DNA of 64,000 bases from Halomicrobium katesii DSM 19301 (GTDB lineage Archaea > Halobacteriota > Halobacteria > Halobacteriales > Haloarculaceae), in assembly GCF_000379085.1 (NCBI RefSeq), contig NZ_KB905378.1, positions 2,281,725-2,345,724 on the forward strand, in the 5' to 3' direction. The notes beneath the pieces were generated by a model. The model saw nothing but the letters and a program-made list of their open reading frames with translations. It ran no database searches and was not told the origin of the DNA. The translations under genes were made by a program, and so were the position numbers. This document shows positions 43,142 to 52,511 of the stretch, piece after piece (position 1 is the stretch's first letter; every line of letters starts with the position of its first letter).

Positions 43142-43828
43142 TTACGCTTCGATCCCGAGCTCGTCCAGTAGCGTCACCGCCGCGGCGTGTGAGGAGGGCG
43201 GCCCTCGTGCGGTCACGAGATCGCCGTCGACGGTCACCGACGTGTCGGCGTCGAGTTCGGCGTCCCAGACGCCGCCAGCGGCCACTACTTCGTCCTCGAC
43301 CCAGTACGGAAGCTTGCGGCCGTCGGGCAGCAGGTCCCGCTCGTCGACGATCCCCTCCTCCCAGGCGTTGGGGAAGCCGGTGACCGATCGGCCCTCGACG
43401 AGGAACTCGCCGTCGGCGTCGCGGGTGAACGCGAGGATGCCGACGGCGTGACAGACGACCAGCGCCGTCCCCTCCTCGCCCTCGACGGCGGTACGGAGCG
43501 CGTCACGGGCGTGTCCGTCCTGAGTCACGTCCCACTCGGCACCGTGGCCGCCGGGGAAGACGACGGCGTCGTACTCTTCGGCGTCGGCGTCGGCCAGCGC
43601 GATCGGGTCGTTGAGGCGGTCGTCGCTCTCCGCCACGCTCGTGACGCGTTCGGCGGTCTCCTCGCCGACCTCCTCGGGGTCGATCGATCGCTCGTCGATC
43701 ACGGGTGGGTTCCCCGTCGGCGTCGCGACCGTGACCTCGACGCCCGCCTCGGTGAGCGTCGTGAGCGGCTCGATACACTCCTCGCCCCAGTAACCCTCTT
43801 CGCTGACGATGAACAGTGCGGTAGTCAT
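43142..43828 (-). CDS. DJ-1/PfpI family protein (Hsp31/glyoxalase III-like)
   Basis: This 228-residue protein has the DJ-1 fold with the nucleophile Cys in ALVVCHAVGIL and the catalytic His/Glu neighbourhood in AVVFPGGHGAEWDV. The conserved start ALFIVSEEGYWGEECIEPLTTL resembles the Hsp31/YedU-type branch that converts methylglyoxal to lactate or acts as chaperone. TARGPPSSHAAAVTLLDEL is the conserved C-terminus. The activity is inferred from family. Confidence 0.86.
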   Translation of the reverse strand: MTTALFIVSEEGYWGEECIEPLTTLTEAGVEVTVATPTGNPPVIDERSIDPEEVGEETAERVTSVAESDDRLNDPIALADADAEEYDAVVFPGGHGAEWDVTQDGHARDALRTAVEGEEGTALVVCHAVGILAFTRDADGEFLVEGRSVTGFPNAWEEGIVDERDLLPDGRKLPYWVEDEVVAAGGVWDAELDADTSVTVDGDLVTARGPPSSHAAAVTLLDELGIEA

Positions 43829-43900
43829 GCACCCTCCGTAGGGGTGTGTCGTGTAACCTCTTTTCGGGCGCGGCAGGGAAGCGGGCGACCGAAACGAGGT

Positions 43901-44644
43901 TCAATGGTCCAGTGCGACCGGCACGCCACGGCCCGCAACGTCGACTGCGAAGGCCTCGTCGTCGCCCTCCAGGGACTCGAAGGTGTTGTAGTGGATCGGA
44001 AGCACGCAGTCCGGTCGCATCTCCGCCGCGAGGTCGGCGGCCGTGTGGCGATCCATCGTGTAGTGCTTCGCGATCGACGGGACGAACACGTCCACGTCGA
44101 GTTCCTCGTGGCCGGGCAACACGTCGGAGTCGCCGGGCCAGAAGACCCGCTCACCGCCGATCTCGACCAGGAAGCCACAGCCGATCCCCCTGGGGTGGAT
44201 CGGCGTGCCGTCGTCCTCGACGTTCGGGCCGTCTTCCTCGTTGTAGGCCGGCACGGTCCAGATCGGGCAGTCGGCAGCGACGAGTTCGTCTTCCATGCCC
44301 ACCTCGACGACCTCGAAGTCGAGATCGGCCGGCCGGTCGAGGTCGCGGTCGGTCGCGTGGACGTCGATCCCCTCGAAGAGGACGACGGTGGCGTCGTCGC
44401 TCGCCACCCGGCGGATGCCGTCGGGGTCGTAGTGGTGGATGTGAGTGACCAGCACGACGTCGCCGTCCCGCGCGTCGTAGTCCCGCGTCGGCGGGTGGTC
44501 GATCCCCTCGACGTGAGGTTCCCACTCGCCCGTGAGGACGCCGTACCGTCCCGGGTCGAAGTAGATCGTCGTGTCGTCGCTCTCGACTCGCAGGGTCGCG
44601 TAGCCGAGCCAGTCCAGCGTGATGTCCTCGAAGTGGACGGTCAT
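43901..44644 (-). CDS. Metallo-beta-lactamase-fold hydrolase
   Basis: This 247-residue soluble protein has the metal motif LVTHIHHYDPDG, which lacks the usual HxHxDH spacing (HIHHYD), a later FWPGDSD, and a final PIHYNTFES. It resembles the UPF0173/L-ascorbate-6-phosphate lactonase branch, like the protein at 1685-2404. The altered first motif (His-Ile-His-His-Tyr-Asp) still offers three histidines and an Asp. The substrate is unknown. It is in tandem with the DJ-1 gene on the minus strand, 72 bp upstream of it. Confidence 0.82.
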   Translation of the reverse strand: MTVHFEDITLDWLGYATLRVESDDTTIYFDPGRYGVLTGEWEPHVEGIDHPPTRDYDARDGDVVLVTHIHHYDPDGIRRVASDDATVVLFEGIDVHATDRDLDRPADLDFEVVEVGMEDELVAADCPIWTVPAYNEEDGPNVEDDGTPIHPRGIGCGFLVEIGGERVFWPGDSDVLPGHEELDVDVFVPSIAKHYTMDRHTAADLAAEMRPDCVLPIHYNTFESLEGDDEAFAVDVAGRGVPVALDH

Positions 44645-44724
44645 GGATCACGGTTCGGCCGAGCGGCGTATAAATGGCCCGTGACGCCGACGGTCGGAGT
44701 CATCGCGGAGAGCTGTCCGGCTCC

Positions 44725-46386
44725 TCACCCCTGCCGGGCGGCCAGCCGCTCGACCCGTTCGAGCGTGTCGCCGTCCGCGACGGCTTTGTCCGAGCGGACC
44801 TCGACGAACCGCGGGAACCGGAGCGCGTACCCAGAGTCGTAGGTCGAGGAGGTCTGGATCTCCTCGTAGCCGACCTCGAAGACGACGGCCGGTTCGATCT
44901 CGACGCGCTGGCCGGTCTCCCGGGTGACGTGTGGCTCCAGCAGTTCCGTCAGCGTCGCCAGCTGTTCGTCGGTGATTCCGGTCGCGACGTTGCCGACGGG
45001 CGCGTAGCCGTCGTCGGTCCGGGCCGACAGCTCGAAGGTCCCCAGGTAGGTCGCTCGCCGTCCCTCGCCCCACTGGGCACCGGTGACGACGAGGTCGAGG
45101 GTCTCCACGTCGGGCTTGCGCTTGCGCCAGTGTTTGCCCCGCTTGCCCGGCGAGTACGTCGAGTCGGGATCTTTCAGCATGATCCCCTCGTGACCGGCGG
45201 CCAGCGCCTCGTCTGCGATGTCCTCGATCCGCTCGGTGTCGTCTGCGAGCCAGAACGTCGACCGGACGGCGTCGGCGTCGCCAAGCACCGCGTCGAGCGC
45301 GTCCTGTCGGTCGACGAGGGGGGCGTCCAGCAGGTCTCGACCGTCGGCGTGGAGACAGTCGAAGGCGTGCAGGCGAACGCCGACGGTCTCGCTGGCACGG
45401 GCCACGTCGTGTTTGCGCCGGAAGCGTCGCAGGACCTCCTGGAAGGGGAGCGGATCGCCGTCACCGTCGACCGCGACGACCTCGCCGTCGAGGATGGCCG
45501 GCCCGTCGACGGCGTCCTCGACGGCCGACACCACCTCCGGCAGCGGCTCGGTCACGTCCTCCATGTTCCGAGAGAACAGCCGGACCGTCTCGCCGTCGTC
45601 GTGGACCTGGACCCGCGCGCCGTCGTACTTCCACTCGACCGCTGCGGTCTCCCAGTCTTCGAGGGCCTCGGTCACGGTGCCGGCCTGTGCGAGCATCGCC
45701 TTGACCGGCCGGCCGATCGTCAGTTCGAGGTCGGCCAGCCCGTCGGCCCCCTCGTCTCGGGCCACCCGGGCGACGTTCCCGTAGTCGTTGGTGACCTGTA
45801 GCGCGCGCTCGACGGCGTCGACCGGCGCGTCGAAGGCCGCCGCGATGGCGTCGCGCACCGTCCCCTCGCCGACGCCGATCCGCATCTCCGAGAGGACGAT
45901 CCGGGCGAGGTAGCGGGCCTCCGCGTCGCTGGCGCGGTTGAACAGGCCGAACAGCGTCTCGACTTTCGTGCCGCGGCTCCCCGAACCGCTGGCCGACGCG
46001 ATGGCCGCGAGTTCGTCCGCCACTTCGGCGACGGTCAGGGGCGACTGCGAGCCAGCGCCGAAGGCGGCAAGTCCCTGCTGGCCGCCCAGGTCGAGCTCGG
46101 TCGCGACGGCACCGATCTCGCCCACGTCCGCGACGCGGGCCTCGATGTCGTCGACGGCGACGTTTCGGCCCGCCGCCCGCGCCAGGGCCTCGTAACACAG
46201 CTTCGGGCCGATGTCGAGCTTCGTCGCCTCGTAGGCCGGGAACACCCGTCCCTGCACGAGCCGCGTGCAGATCGGGAGGTCGTCACCGGCGTCTGCGAGC
46301 AGCCCGGCCACCAGCTCGATCGTCGCGATGTCGGCGCTCTCGCCCTCGATCTCGGCCGCCGTCGCGGCGAACTCGGCGAACTCCAT
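44725..46386 (-). CDS. lig: ATP-dependent DNA ligase (archaeal type)
   Basis: This 553-residue replicative/repair ligase joins nicks through an enzyme-AMP intermediate on Lys253 (VEWKYDGARVQVH, KxDG motif). The N-terminal DNA-binding domain ends near residue 210, the motif GPAILDGEVVAVD lies near 310, FDCLHADGRDLL near 355, EGIMLKDPDSTY near 415, and KHWRKRKPDVETLDLVV (motif V) after it. FPRFVEVRSDKA is the C-terminal OB-fold. Its length fits archaeal LigI-type enzymes; a NAD-dependent ligase is excluded by the motifs. Confidence 0.96.
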   Translation of the reverse strand: MEFAEFAATAAEIEGESADIATIELVAGLLADAGDDLPICTRLVQGRVFPAYEATKLDIGPKLCYEALARAAGRNVAVDDIEARVADVGEIGAVATELDLGGQQGLAAFGAGSQSPLTVAEVADELAAIASASGSGSRGTKVETLFGLFNRASDAEARYLARIVLSEMRIGVGEGTVRDAIAAAFDAPVDAVERALQVTNDYGNVARVARDEGADGLADLELTIGRPVKAMLAQAGTVTEALEDWETAAVEWKYDGARVQVHDDGETVRLFSRNMEDVTEPLPEVVSAVEDAVDGPAILDGEVVAVDGDGDPLPFQEVLRRFRRKHDVARASETVGVRLHAFDCLHADGRDLLDAPLVDRQDALDAVLGDADAVRSTFWLADDTERIEDIADEALAAGHEGIMLKDPDSTYSPGKRGKHWRKRKPDVETLDLVVTGAQWGEGRRATYLGTFELSARTDDGYAPVGNVATGITDEQLATLTELLEPHVTRETGQRVEIEPAVVFEVGYEEIQTSSTYDSGYALRFPRFVEVRSDKAVADGDTLERVERLAARQG

Positions 46387-46436
46387 TACCGGAGGCTACC
46401 GATCCGGTGTCGCAAACACCCTTCGATGCGCGTCGG

Positions 46437-48860
46437 CTACTCGACTGTGACCGGTACGGCGACGAACTCGCCTCGCCCCGGCGCGGGGTAGGGCCGGTCT
46501 CGCTCGAAGCCGCCGTAGTTCAGCACCCGATCGCCGTCGGTGTCGAGATGCGCCACGACGACCAGCGAGTCCCGCCGCTCGACCGGGCTGTCGAGTTCGA
46601 TCGCCACGTCCTCGTGGGTGCCGGCGACGAGGTACGCCGACTGGCCGACGACCTCGCCGCCGGCTTCGCCCTCGTAGACGACGACGTAGCCGCCGTCGGA
46701 CAGCGAGGCGGAATCGACCGTGATGCGCTCCTGTCCGGCGGCGGGACTGTCGACGGTCAGCGAGGCCACCGGCGAGGACAGCAAGAGGAAGGCGACGTAG
46801 GCCACGCCCAGCATGATCGCGGCGTGTTTTGCGCCGTCTCTGAGCGACCCCTCGCCGAGTTGCCCGCCGACGAAGCCGGTACACAGCGCCTGGATCAGCG
46901 CCGTGTGGAAGAACACGAGCGTGTACGCCGCCTTGTCGACCTGGCCCAGTCGCGCGAACTGATCGACGTTGACGCCCAATCGCCCCGTGTTCTCGGGGGT
47001 CGGGACGCTGGAGGGCAACGCCGGCACGAGCACCTCCTGGACCGACGCGATGATGACCAGGAAGACGAGAAAGGAGATGTAGATGACGACGAGGTAGGTG
47101 AGCATCTCCTGGCGGCGCTGGCGGCGCAGCCGGTAGTCGGAGCGGGCCTGATCGGCGGCGATCCGCAGGATCGGCCCCATCTTGCCGCTCGATCGCATGG
47201 CGTTGATCAACAGCGTGACCACCCGCGACATCGAGGTCGTCCTGATCCGACGGCCGAACCTCGTCAGGGCGTCCTCGACGTTGGCACCCATCGTCACGTC
47301 CGCCCAGATCCGATCGACCTCCTCGCTGAGTGCGCCCACGTCCGTCCCGCGGACCCGCTCCAGGCTCTCGACGACCGTCATGCCGGCCTCGTTGAGGCTG
47401 GCCAGGCGTTCGAGCAGCTCCGGCGTGGCAGCCTCGATCCGGCGGATCCGCCGGGTGTACAGCTCCCGCGCGATCGCGAACGTCGCCAGCACGAACAGGA
47501 GCGACTGGATCAGAACGTCGTCGAGGACCCGGAGGTTGACCGTCCCCGTCTCGAAGGCCGCCGGTGCCCGGAGCGCGACCGCGAGGACGGCGATCGGCAC
47601 CGTGACGTAGAGCACCCGAGACGGGTTCCAGAGGAACGTCTGGACCGGCGAGGTGACGAGGCGCTTGACCGTCGCGATCCGGTCGTAGACGGCCAGCTGG
47701 CGTCGCTCGATGGAGTCCGCGTAGCCGCCGTCGGTCGCCGTCGACCCGCCCGAGTCGGTCGGCTTGGCGAACGTCGTCGTCGCTCGCCGATCCAGCAGCG
47801 AGGTCGTCTTGTTGTTCCCGATGCCGAGGATCGCCAGCCGCTGGCTCAGGTACAGCACGAACCCGGCGTTGGCCAGCGGGATCATCAGGTAGCCGACCAT
47901 CTGGATGAACACGAGCGTGTCGGTCAAGGTCAGGCCGAACACGAGCAGGATCGTGATGAAAAAGAGCACGGCGGCGACCAGCACCGTCACGTACGCCTCC
48001 GCGACCGTCGCGAGGTGTTCGAGGATCTCTTCCTGGCGGCGCTCGCTCTCGTCTTTCGTCCGCTCGTACTGCTCTCTGAGGAACGTCGAGAGGCTGCGCC
48101 CGCTCTGAAGCACGCTCGCGAGGTTCTCGGCGAACGTCTGGAAGTCCTCGCTCGGCGTCCGACCGGCCATCCCTCTGACGGCGGTGATCATGTCCTGGCC
48201 GAAGAGGTCCATCTGCCTGACCGCGACCGAGACCTCCTCCGCGCTGGCCCCGTAGATCTCGCGGTTGTCCGAGAGCGTCCGCAACGCCGCGGGAAACGAG
48301 ACGCCGCCCCGCGAGAGCGCATAGAGGAACGCGAGGGTCCGCCCCTGTCCCTCGTCGATCGCTCGCTGGCGGACCGCGGCTCTGCTTCGGGGCATCTCCC
48401 AGCGCAGCCAGTACGTCAGCCCCGCGGCCGTCACGCCGGTAATCACGCCCCCGCCGATCAGGATCAGCAGGATCTCACGCTGGGTCAACACGAGTTCGAA
48501 CCCGCGGATCCCCAGCGCGTTGACCATCGTCCGGGGCAACCCCATCATTAGGTCGACGATACCCGGAATCGCCAGCAACAGTCCGCCGAACAGGTAGACG
48601 CCGGTGATCGCACCGCCCAGGGCCGCCAGCGCCGTGTACAGCAGCGTCCGGGCGGCGTAGGTCCGGTAGGTGTACACCACGAACGCCGACTTCAGGAGGC
48701 GCTTTCGCTCCTCCGACGCCGGGATGTACCGGCCGAACAGCCGTCGGCCGAACCGCGTCAGCGACGTGTCGAACGTCTCGTCGAGCATCGCGAGCGCGAC
48801 CACGCACAGGATCGCGATGACCGCGAAGACGGGGAGCGTCCCCAGTGGATTGAGTTGCAT
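46437..48860 (-). CDS. Type IV pilus-like membrane assembly protein (PilC/TadC/FlaJ family) with C-terminal DUF7282-like domain
   Basis: This 807-residue membrane platform protein has two copies of the T2SF/GspF domain (around residues 170-330 and 480-620, e.g. FAENLASVLQSGRSLSTFLREQ and ERLASLNEAGMTVVESLERV), with about nine hydrophobic segments. After the last helices comes an exported tail of about 110 residues (LSDGGYVVVYEGEAGGEVVGQ ... VVVAHLDTDGD) that resembles the DUF7282 beta domain. It overlaps in operon with the ATPase gene upstream (1-bp gap). No prepilin lies next to it, so the pilus type cannot be named. Confidence 0.86.
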   Translation of the reverse strand: MQLNPLGTLPVFAVIAILCVVALAMLDETFDTSLTRFGRRLFGRYIPASEERKRLLKSAFVVYTYRTYAARTLLYTALAALGGAITGVYLFGGLLLAIPGIVDLMMGLPRTMVNALGIRGFELVLTQREILLILIGGGVITGVTAAGLTYWLRWEMPRSRAAVRQRAIDEGQGRTLAFLYALSRGGVSFPAALRTLSDNREIYGASAEEVSVAVRQMDLFGQDMITAVRGMAGRTPSEDFQTFAENLASVLQSGRSLSTFLREQYERTKDESERRQEEILEHLATVAEAYVTVLVAAVLFFITILLVFGLTLTDTLVFIQMVGYLMIPLANAGFVLYLSQRLAILGIGNNKTTSLLDRRATTTFAKPTDSGGSTATDGGYADSIERRQLAVYDRIATVKRLVTSPVQTFLWNPSRVLYVTVPIAVLAVALRAPAAFETGTVNLRVLDDVLIQSLLFVLATFAIARELYTRRIRRIEAATPELLERLASLNEAGMTVVESLERVRGTDVGALSEEVDRIWADVTMGANVEDALTRFGRRIRTTSMSRVVTLLINAMRSSGKMGPILRIAADQARSDYRLRRQRRQEMLTYLVVIYISFLVFLVIIASVQEVLVPALPSSVPTPENTGRLGVNVDQFARLGQVDKAAYTLVFFHTALIQALCTGFVGGQLGEGSLRDGAKHAAIMLGVAYVAFLLLSSPVASLTVDSPAAGQERITVDSASLSDGGYVVVYEGEAGGEVVGQSAYLVAGTHEDVAIELDSPVERRDSLVVVAHLDTDGDRVLNYGGFERDRPYPAPGRGEFVAVPVTVE

Positions 48861-48861
48861 G

Positions 48862-50490
48862 TCAGGGTGTCGCGTCGATGTCGGCCCGATCGATCCGCTC
48901 CATCACCGTCTCGCTGTCCGCGTAGTACTTGTTGACCATCGCGGTAAAGCGCCGGTAGTCCGTGATCGACTCCGCCTGGAGGTATCGCAGGAACCGCTTT
49001 CTGTCGTCCATCTCCCGGAGCAACTCCGACTGGCTCCACCCCCGTTCGCGCCTGATCTCGTCCAGCAGATCGCTGTTGGAGTCCTCGAAGTAGTCCTCGT
49101 CGGCCTGCCAGGCGTAGGCGTTGGAGTAGTCGAGTTCCCCGGTCCGCTGGTCGATCCCCTCGATCTCGGCGAGGGTCTTGGCTCGCCGGACGCGTTCCCC
49201 GCCCGAGCGGCCAAGCACCTGCACACAGAGGATGTCGAGGCTCTGAACCATCGGTCGCGGCACGTTGATCGGCTCGTTTTCCAGCCGGTTGATCACCGTC
49301 TGGACCGAGTCGGCGTGCATCGTCGAGAACGTCGTGTGCCCCGTGTTCATCGCCTGGAAGAGCGTAATCGCCTCTTCGCCGCGGACCTCGCCGACGATGA
49401 TGTACTCCGGCCGATGACGCAGCGCCGACCGCAACAGGTCGTACATCGTGATGTCCGACTCGTCGAGTCGCTCCCTGGTCACCGACGAGAGCCAGTTGTC
49501 GTGGTACAGCGACAGCTCGCGGGTGTCCTCGATGGTCAACACCTTCGATCGGGGCGGAATGAACATCGAGACGGCGTTCATCGAGGTCGTCTTGCCCGCC
49601 GCCGTCCCCCCGGCGAAGATCAGGGACTTGTTGGACTCGATGGCCAGCCAGAGGTAGGCCAGCATCTCGACGGAGAAGGTCCCGTAGTTCAGCAGATCGA
49701 TCGGCGTGAACGGCTCGTCGGCGTACTTCCGGATGGTGAACGCGGAGCCGCGGGGCGTGACCTCCTCGCCGAGTGCCAGCTCGATCCGCGAGCCGTCCGG
49801 CAGCGTCGTCGAGACGACGGGATCGGAGACGGAGACGTGCCGGCCCGACCGCTGTGCGAGCTGGATCACGAAGTCGTTCAGCTCGCTCTCCTCGTAGACG
49901 ACGCTGGTCTCGATGTCGGTGTACGCGTCGTGATACGCGAATATCGGTAGCCCGGCCCCGTCACAGGAGATGTCCTCGATGCCGGGGTCGTGCATCAGCG
50001 GGTCGATCCGGCCGTAGCCCAGGAAGGACCGATAGAGGTAGTACAGCAGCCGGTAGAACGTCTCGGGCTCGACGACGACGCCGTACTCCTCGATCCGGTC
50101 CCGCAGCGCCGCGGCCAGCGCCGCCTCGGGGTCGTCGCTCACGTCCTCGCGGTAGATGAGCGGACCGCGGATGTCCTCGAAGAGCCGATCGAGCAGATCC
50201 CGTTCGAACCCGTCGAGCGAGGGTTCGACGACCTGGTAGAACTGTTCGTCGGCCTCGGGATCGTGGTTGATCGAGGCGAAGGCAAAGGGTGCGTTGAGCC
50301 AGTAGCGGTCGATCTCGTCGTACTGCTCGGGCACCGTGTACTCGACCAGCTTGCCGTGGCGCTGTGGATCGTAGTTCGTCGACGGGACGGCCGCGCCGCT
50401 GAGCATGCGAGCCGTCCGCGAGAGCCAGTCGCGCACGCCCGACAGCGGCGTCGAACTCGATCCGTCGTGCTCTGTCTCGTCGCCTGCCAT
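48862..50490 (-). CDS. Type II/IV secretion ATPase (PilB/FlaI/TadA family)
   Basis: This 542-residue ATPase powers assembly of a type IV pilus-like fibre. Walker A is GGTAAGKTTSM around residues 294-303 with Lys300, followed by LTIEDTREL (Asp box) and the His-box/Walker B segment EYIIVGEVRGEEAITLFQAMNTGH. The N-terminal 160 residues are the haloarchaeal extension. It is the first gene of a two-gene operon with the PilC-type protein and ends one base before it. An archaellum FlaI is less likely because no archaellin genes are near. Confidence 0.92.
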   Translation of the reverse strand: MAGDETEHDGSSSTPLSGVRDWLSRTARMLSGAAVPSTNYDPQRHGKLVEYTVPEQYDEIDRYWLNAPFAFASINHDPEADEQFYQVVEPSLDGFERDLLDRLFEDIRGPLIYREDVSDDPEAALAAALRDRIEEYGVVVEPETFYRLLYYLYRSFLGYGRIDPLMHDPGIEDISCDGAGLPIFAYHDAYTDIETSVVYEESELNDFVIQLAQRSGRHVSVSDPVVSTTLPDGSRIELALGEEVTPRGSAFTIRKYADEPFTPIDLLNYGTFSVEMLAYLWLAIESNKSLIFAGGTAAGKTTSMNAVSMFIPPRSKVLTIEDTRELSLYHDNWLSSVTRERLDESDITMYDLLRSALRHRPEYIIVGEVRGEEAITLFQAMNTGHTTFSTMHADSVQTVINRLENEPINVPRPMVQSLDILCVQVLGRSGGERVRRAKTLAEIEGIDQRTGELDYSNAYAWQADEDYFEDSNSDLLDEIRRERGWSQSELLREMDDRKRFLRYLQAESITDYRRFTAMVNKYYADSETVMERIDRADIDATP

Positions 50491-50588
50491 CGCTCGATAC
50501 CGTGTGTAATCGTCTCACGATACTCCGTCGACGTACTTAAATGAGCCCCTCCCAGTATTGCGAATTGAAATCCCGTGGGCGGGCGGTA

Positions 50589-51119
50589 TCACTCCTCGCC
50601 GTCGCCCTCGTCGTCGGTCCGGTCGACCGTCAGCAGGAGGGAGCCGAACACGAGCGTCAGCGCGGTGCCGACCGGGATCGTGACCGGCTGGCGATCCCAG
50701 AACAGGAGCGTCGCGGCGGCCAGTCCCACGCCCAACAGTGCCAGCAGCGCGCCCTGGAGTCGGACCGGGTCGACCGGCATCGCGGCCTCGTGGGCGTCCT
50801 CGTCGACGTAGTAGGCGACACTCAACGCCAGCGGAACGAGCGAGAGGACCGCGGCTCCGACCCACACCCAGCTCGCAGTCGTCAGGGTCTGGTTGAACGC
50901 CGGTGCCTCGACCACCCAGAGGAACGGCCGCTCTTGCTCGCCGAAGGAGATGCCGAAGATGTACTGTAGTCGAAAGTACAGAAACCGGATGACGACGACG
51001 GTCACCTGGCGACCGCCGACCTCGATCGGCAGGACCGCCCCCGACCACGGCAACAGCGCCACGAGCCACGTCGACAGGACCGCGAGCTCCGGCGCGTACT
51101 CGGACTTGACCCAGGCCAT
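50589..51119 (-). CDS. Haloarchaeal membrane protein of unknown function (DUF7549-like)
   Basis: This 176-residue protein begins [26 protein letters not shown] and has about four hydrophobic segments (residues 12-35, 82-105, 125-143 and 148-165), ending in an acidic tail. The opening resembles a haloarchaea-specific family that I recall as DUF7549; that name is uncertain. It is convergent with no partner and next to the pilus operon by chance or function. ATG at 51119 is preferred over the extension to 51188. Confidence 0.65.
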   Translation of the reverse strand: MAWVKSEYAPELAVLSTWLVALLPWSGAVLPIEVGGRQVTVVVIRFLYFRLQYIFGISFGEQERPFLWVVEAPAFNQTLTTASWVWVGAAVLSLVPLALSVAYYVDEDAHEAAMPVDPVRLQGALLALLGVGLAAATLLFWDRQPVTIPVGTALTLVFGSLLLTVDRTDDEGDGEE

Positions 51120-51234
51120 GCCCGTCACCGCGTCCCACTGTGGATTATAGCTGTCGGCTCTGCCCGAGTCCGTGTGTCGTGGTACCAATCGCCGTTACGT
51201 TCTTTGCCCAGCGTCCCCTACTGTCGGGTACGAG

Positions 51235-51669
51235 ATGCGGCGTGACTACTTCGACATCGACGTGAGCGGGATCGAGGAGTCGTCGACCGACGATCCGGTG
51301 ATCGCGATCGCGTTCGACGGTCCCGACGACCTCCTGTCGGATCGACTCACCGGCGACGGTGGCACACTCGACGCGGGCGAACTGGACGTGACCTATCGCA
51401 CCCGAGCCGACGGCGGGGAGGCGACTGGCGTCCTCTCGATCGCGAACCGTCACAACGGCGAGTACGTCCTCGAAGCGAACGTCGCCCCGAGCGTCATCGA
51501 GTCGGTCGTCGCCGCCGCCAGCGACGGCGAGGACACCAGATACCGCCTCCGGCTCACGGACGGCGACGGGAAATCGACAGTCTACACGAAGGAGATCCTG
51601 CTCGTCTACGACGAGAGCGGCAGCCTCAGTCGCGGACGGAGCCTCATTCCCGGCGGCGTCGAACTCTAG
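51235..51669 (+). CDS. Conserved haloarchaeal protein (DUF5793-like)
   Basis: This 144-residue acidic soluble protein begins MRRDYFDIDVSGIEES and ends SLSRGRSLIPGGVEL. It has no cysteine or membrane segment and looks beta-rich. The start and end motifs are typical of a small haloarchaeal family that I recall as DUF5793, function unknown. ATG at 51235 fits that start. It stands alone between the membrane-protein gene and a small putative membrane protein. Confidence 0.7.
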   Translation: MRRDYFDIDVSGIEESSTDDPVIAIAFDGPDDLLSDRLTGDGGTLDAGELDVTYRTRADGGEATGVLSIANRHNGEYVLEANVAPSVIESVVAAASDGEDTRYRLRLTDGDGKSTVYTKEILLVYDESGSLSRGRSLIPGGVEL

Positions 51670-51773
51670 CGCGCCGTTCGATCGCCGGCAGTATCGTCGT
51701 CCCCTCCGCTCTGACGACGACCGCGGCCGAATCGCACGGTCGAGTTAACTGTCTCCAGTCCTCAATCGTTGGC

Positions 51774-52052
51774 ATGTGCTTCGCAGCGCTCCTGAACGGC
51801 GACGCGACGGATCGATCGGTCGTGGAGATCGTTCGGGGGGAACTCCCCCGCTCGCTCGGGAACGGCACCGTCGCCGCCGTGCTGGTCGTCGCCGTGTCGG
51901 TGCTCGAAGGGGCGTCGCTCGCGTTGACGGCGGGGCTGGCGTTCGGTGCCGTCGCGCTCGGGACGGTGCTCCATCAGGGGGTGCTGCTTGGCGGCGTGGC
52001 GCTCCTCCGTGGACGCGAACGGCTTCGCGGTCGGTCATCGACCCGCGCGTGA
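51774..52052 (+). CDS. Possible small membrane protein (92 aa)
   Basis: The 92-residue frame starts with ATG and has a long hydrophobic stretch (TVAAVLVVAVSVLEGASLALTAGLAFGAVALGTVLHQGVLLGGVALL split by few charged residues) and a basic tail. No family is recognised. Codon use is acceptable but not decisive, and the overlapping frame is also open, so coding is uncertain. Confidence 0.35.
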   Translation: MCFAALLNGDATDRSVVEIVRGELPRSLGNGTVAAVLVVAVSVLEGASLALTAGLAFGAVALGTVLHQGVLLGGVALLRGRERLRGRSSTRA

Positions 52053-52123
52053 GCGTGCCCGGCTGTCCCAGTGGGTCTTCGAAGCAGCCCCACAGCTTCG
52101 AGCCGGGCAAAATCAACGCACAC

Positions 52124-52150
52124 CCGATCGCACGACTGCAGTGCGATCGG
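52124..52150. promoter_or_regulatory. 10-bp inverted repeat upstream of the toxin-antitoxin genes
   Basis: CCGATCGCAC (52124-52133) and GTGCGATCGG (52141-52150) form a perfect 10-bp inverted repeat with a 7-nt spacer, about 90-120 nt before the antitoxin ATG. It may be a terminator for upstream transcripts or an operator. Confidence 0.5.
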
Positions 52151-52211
52151 TGTAGACATCGGTGCAATTGTTACTATAGAAGAGCCGTATCGATAGCCGT
52201 CCGTGAAAGGG

Positions 52212-52218
52212 TTTATTA
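52212..52218 (+). promoter_or_regulatory. TATA box of the AbrB-MazF operon
   Basis: TTTATTA lies 24-30 nt before the antitoxin ATG at 52242, followed by the A/T-rich ACGAATATGATATGAATACG, a likely AbrB-binding region for autoregulation. Confidence 0.6.
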
Positions 52219-52241
52219 GTACGAATATGATATGAATACGT

Positions 52242-52508
52242 ATGAGTGAGGGCGAACACCGGAAGGTCGGGAAGCGAGGGCAAGTGACGATCCCCAAAGA
52301 GCTTCGCGAACGGTTCGGGATCGAGGGCGGCGACGACGTCCTGATCCACGAAGAGGCTGGCAAGCTCGTTATCGAACAGCCACTCACTCGTGAAGAGTTG
52401 GCTGAGGGGTACCGCAAGCGTTCCCAACGGATCCGCGAACTCGCCGACGAACTGGCGGACGTTTCGACGGAGGCTAACGAACAGCTGGGCGATGCCCCAG
52501 AGTGGTAG
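52242..52508 (+). CDS. AbrB/MazE-type antitoxin
   Basis: This 88-residue protein begins with a swapped-hairpin AbrB DNA-binding domain (KVGKRGQVTIPKELRERFGIEGGDDVLIHEEAGKLVI), and the acidic, helical C-terminus (from about residue 50) would bind the toxin. It is immediately followed by a MazF-type toxin gene, starting three bases after its stop. Such pairs autoregulate their promoter through the AbrB domain. Confidence 0.9.
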   Translation: MSEGEHRKVGKRGQVTIPKELRERFGIEGGDDVLIHEEAGKLVIEQPLTREELAEGYRKRSQRIRELADELADVSTEANEQLGDAPEW

Positions 52509-52511
52509 CGG

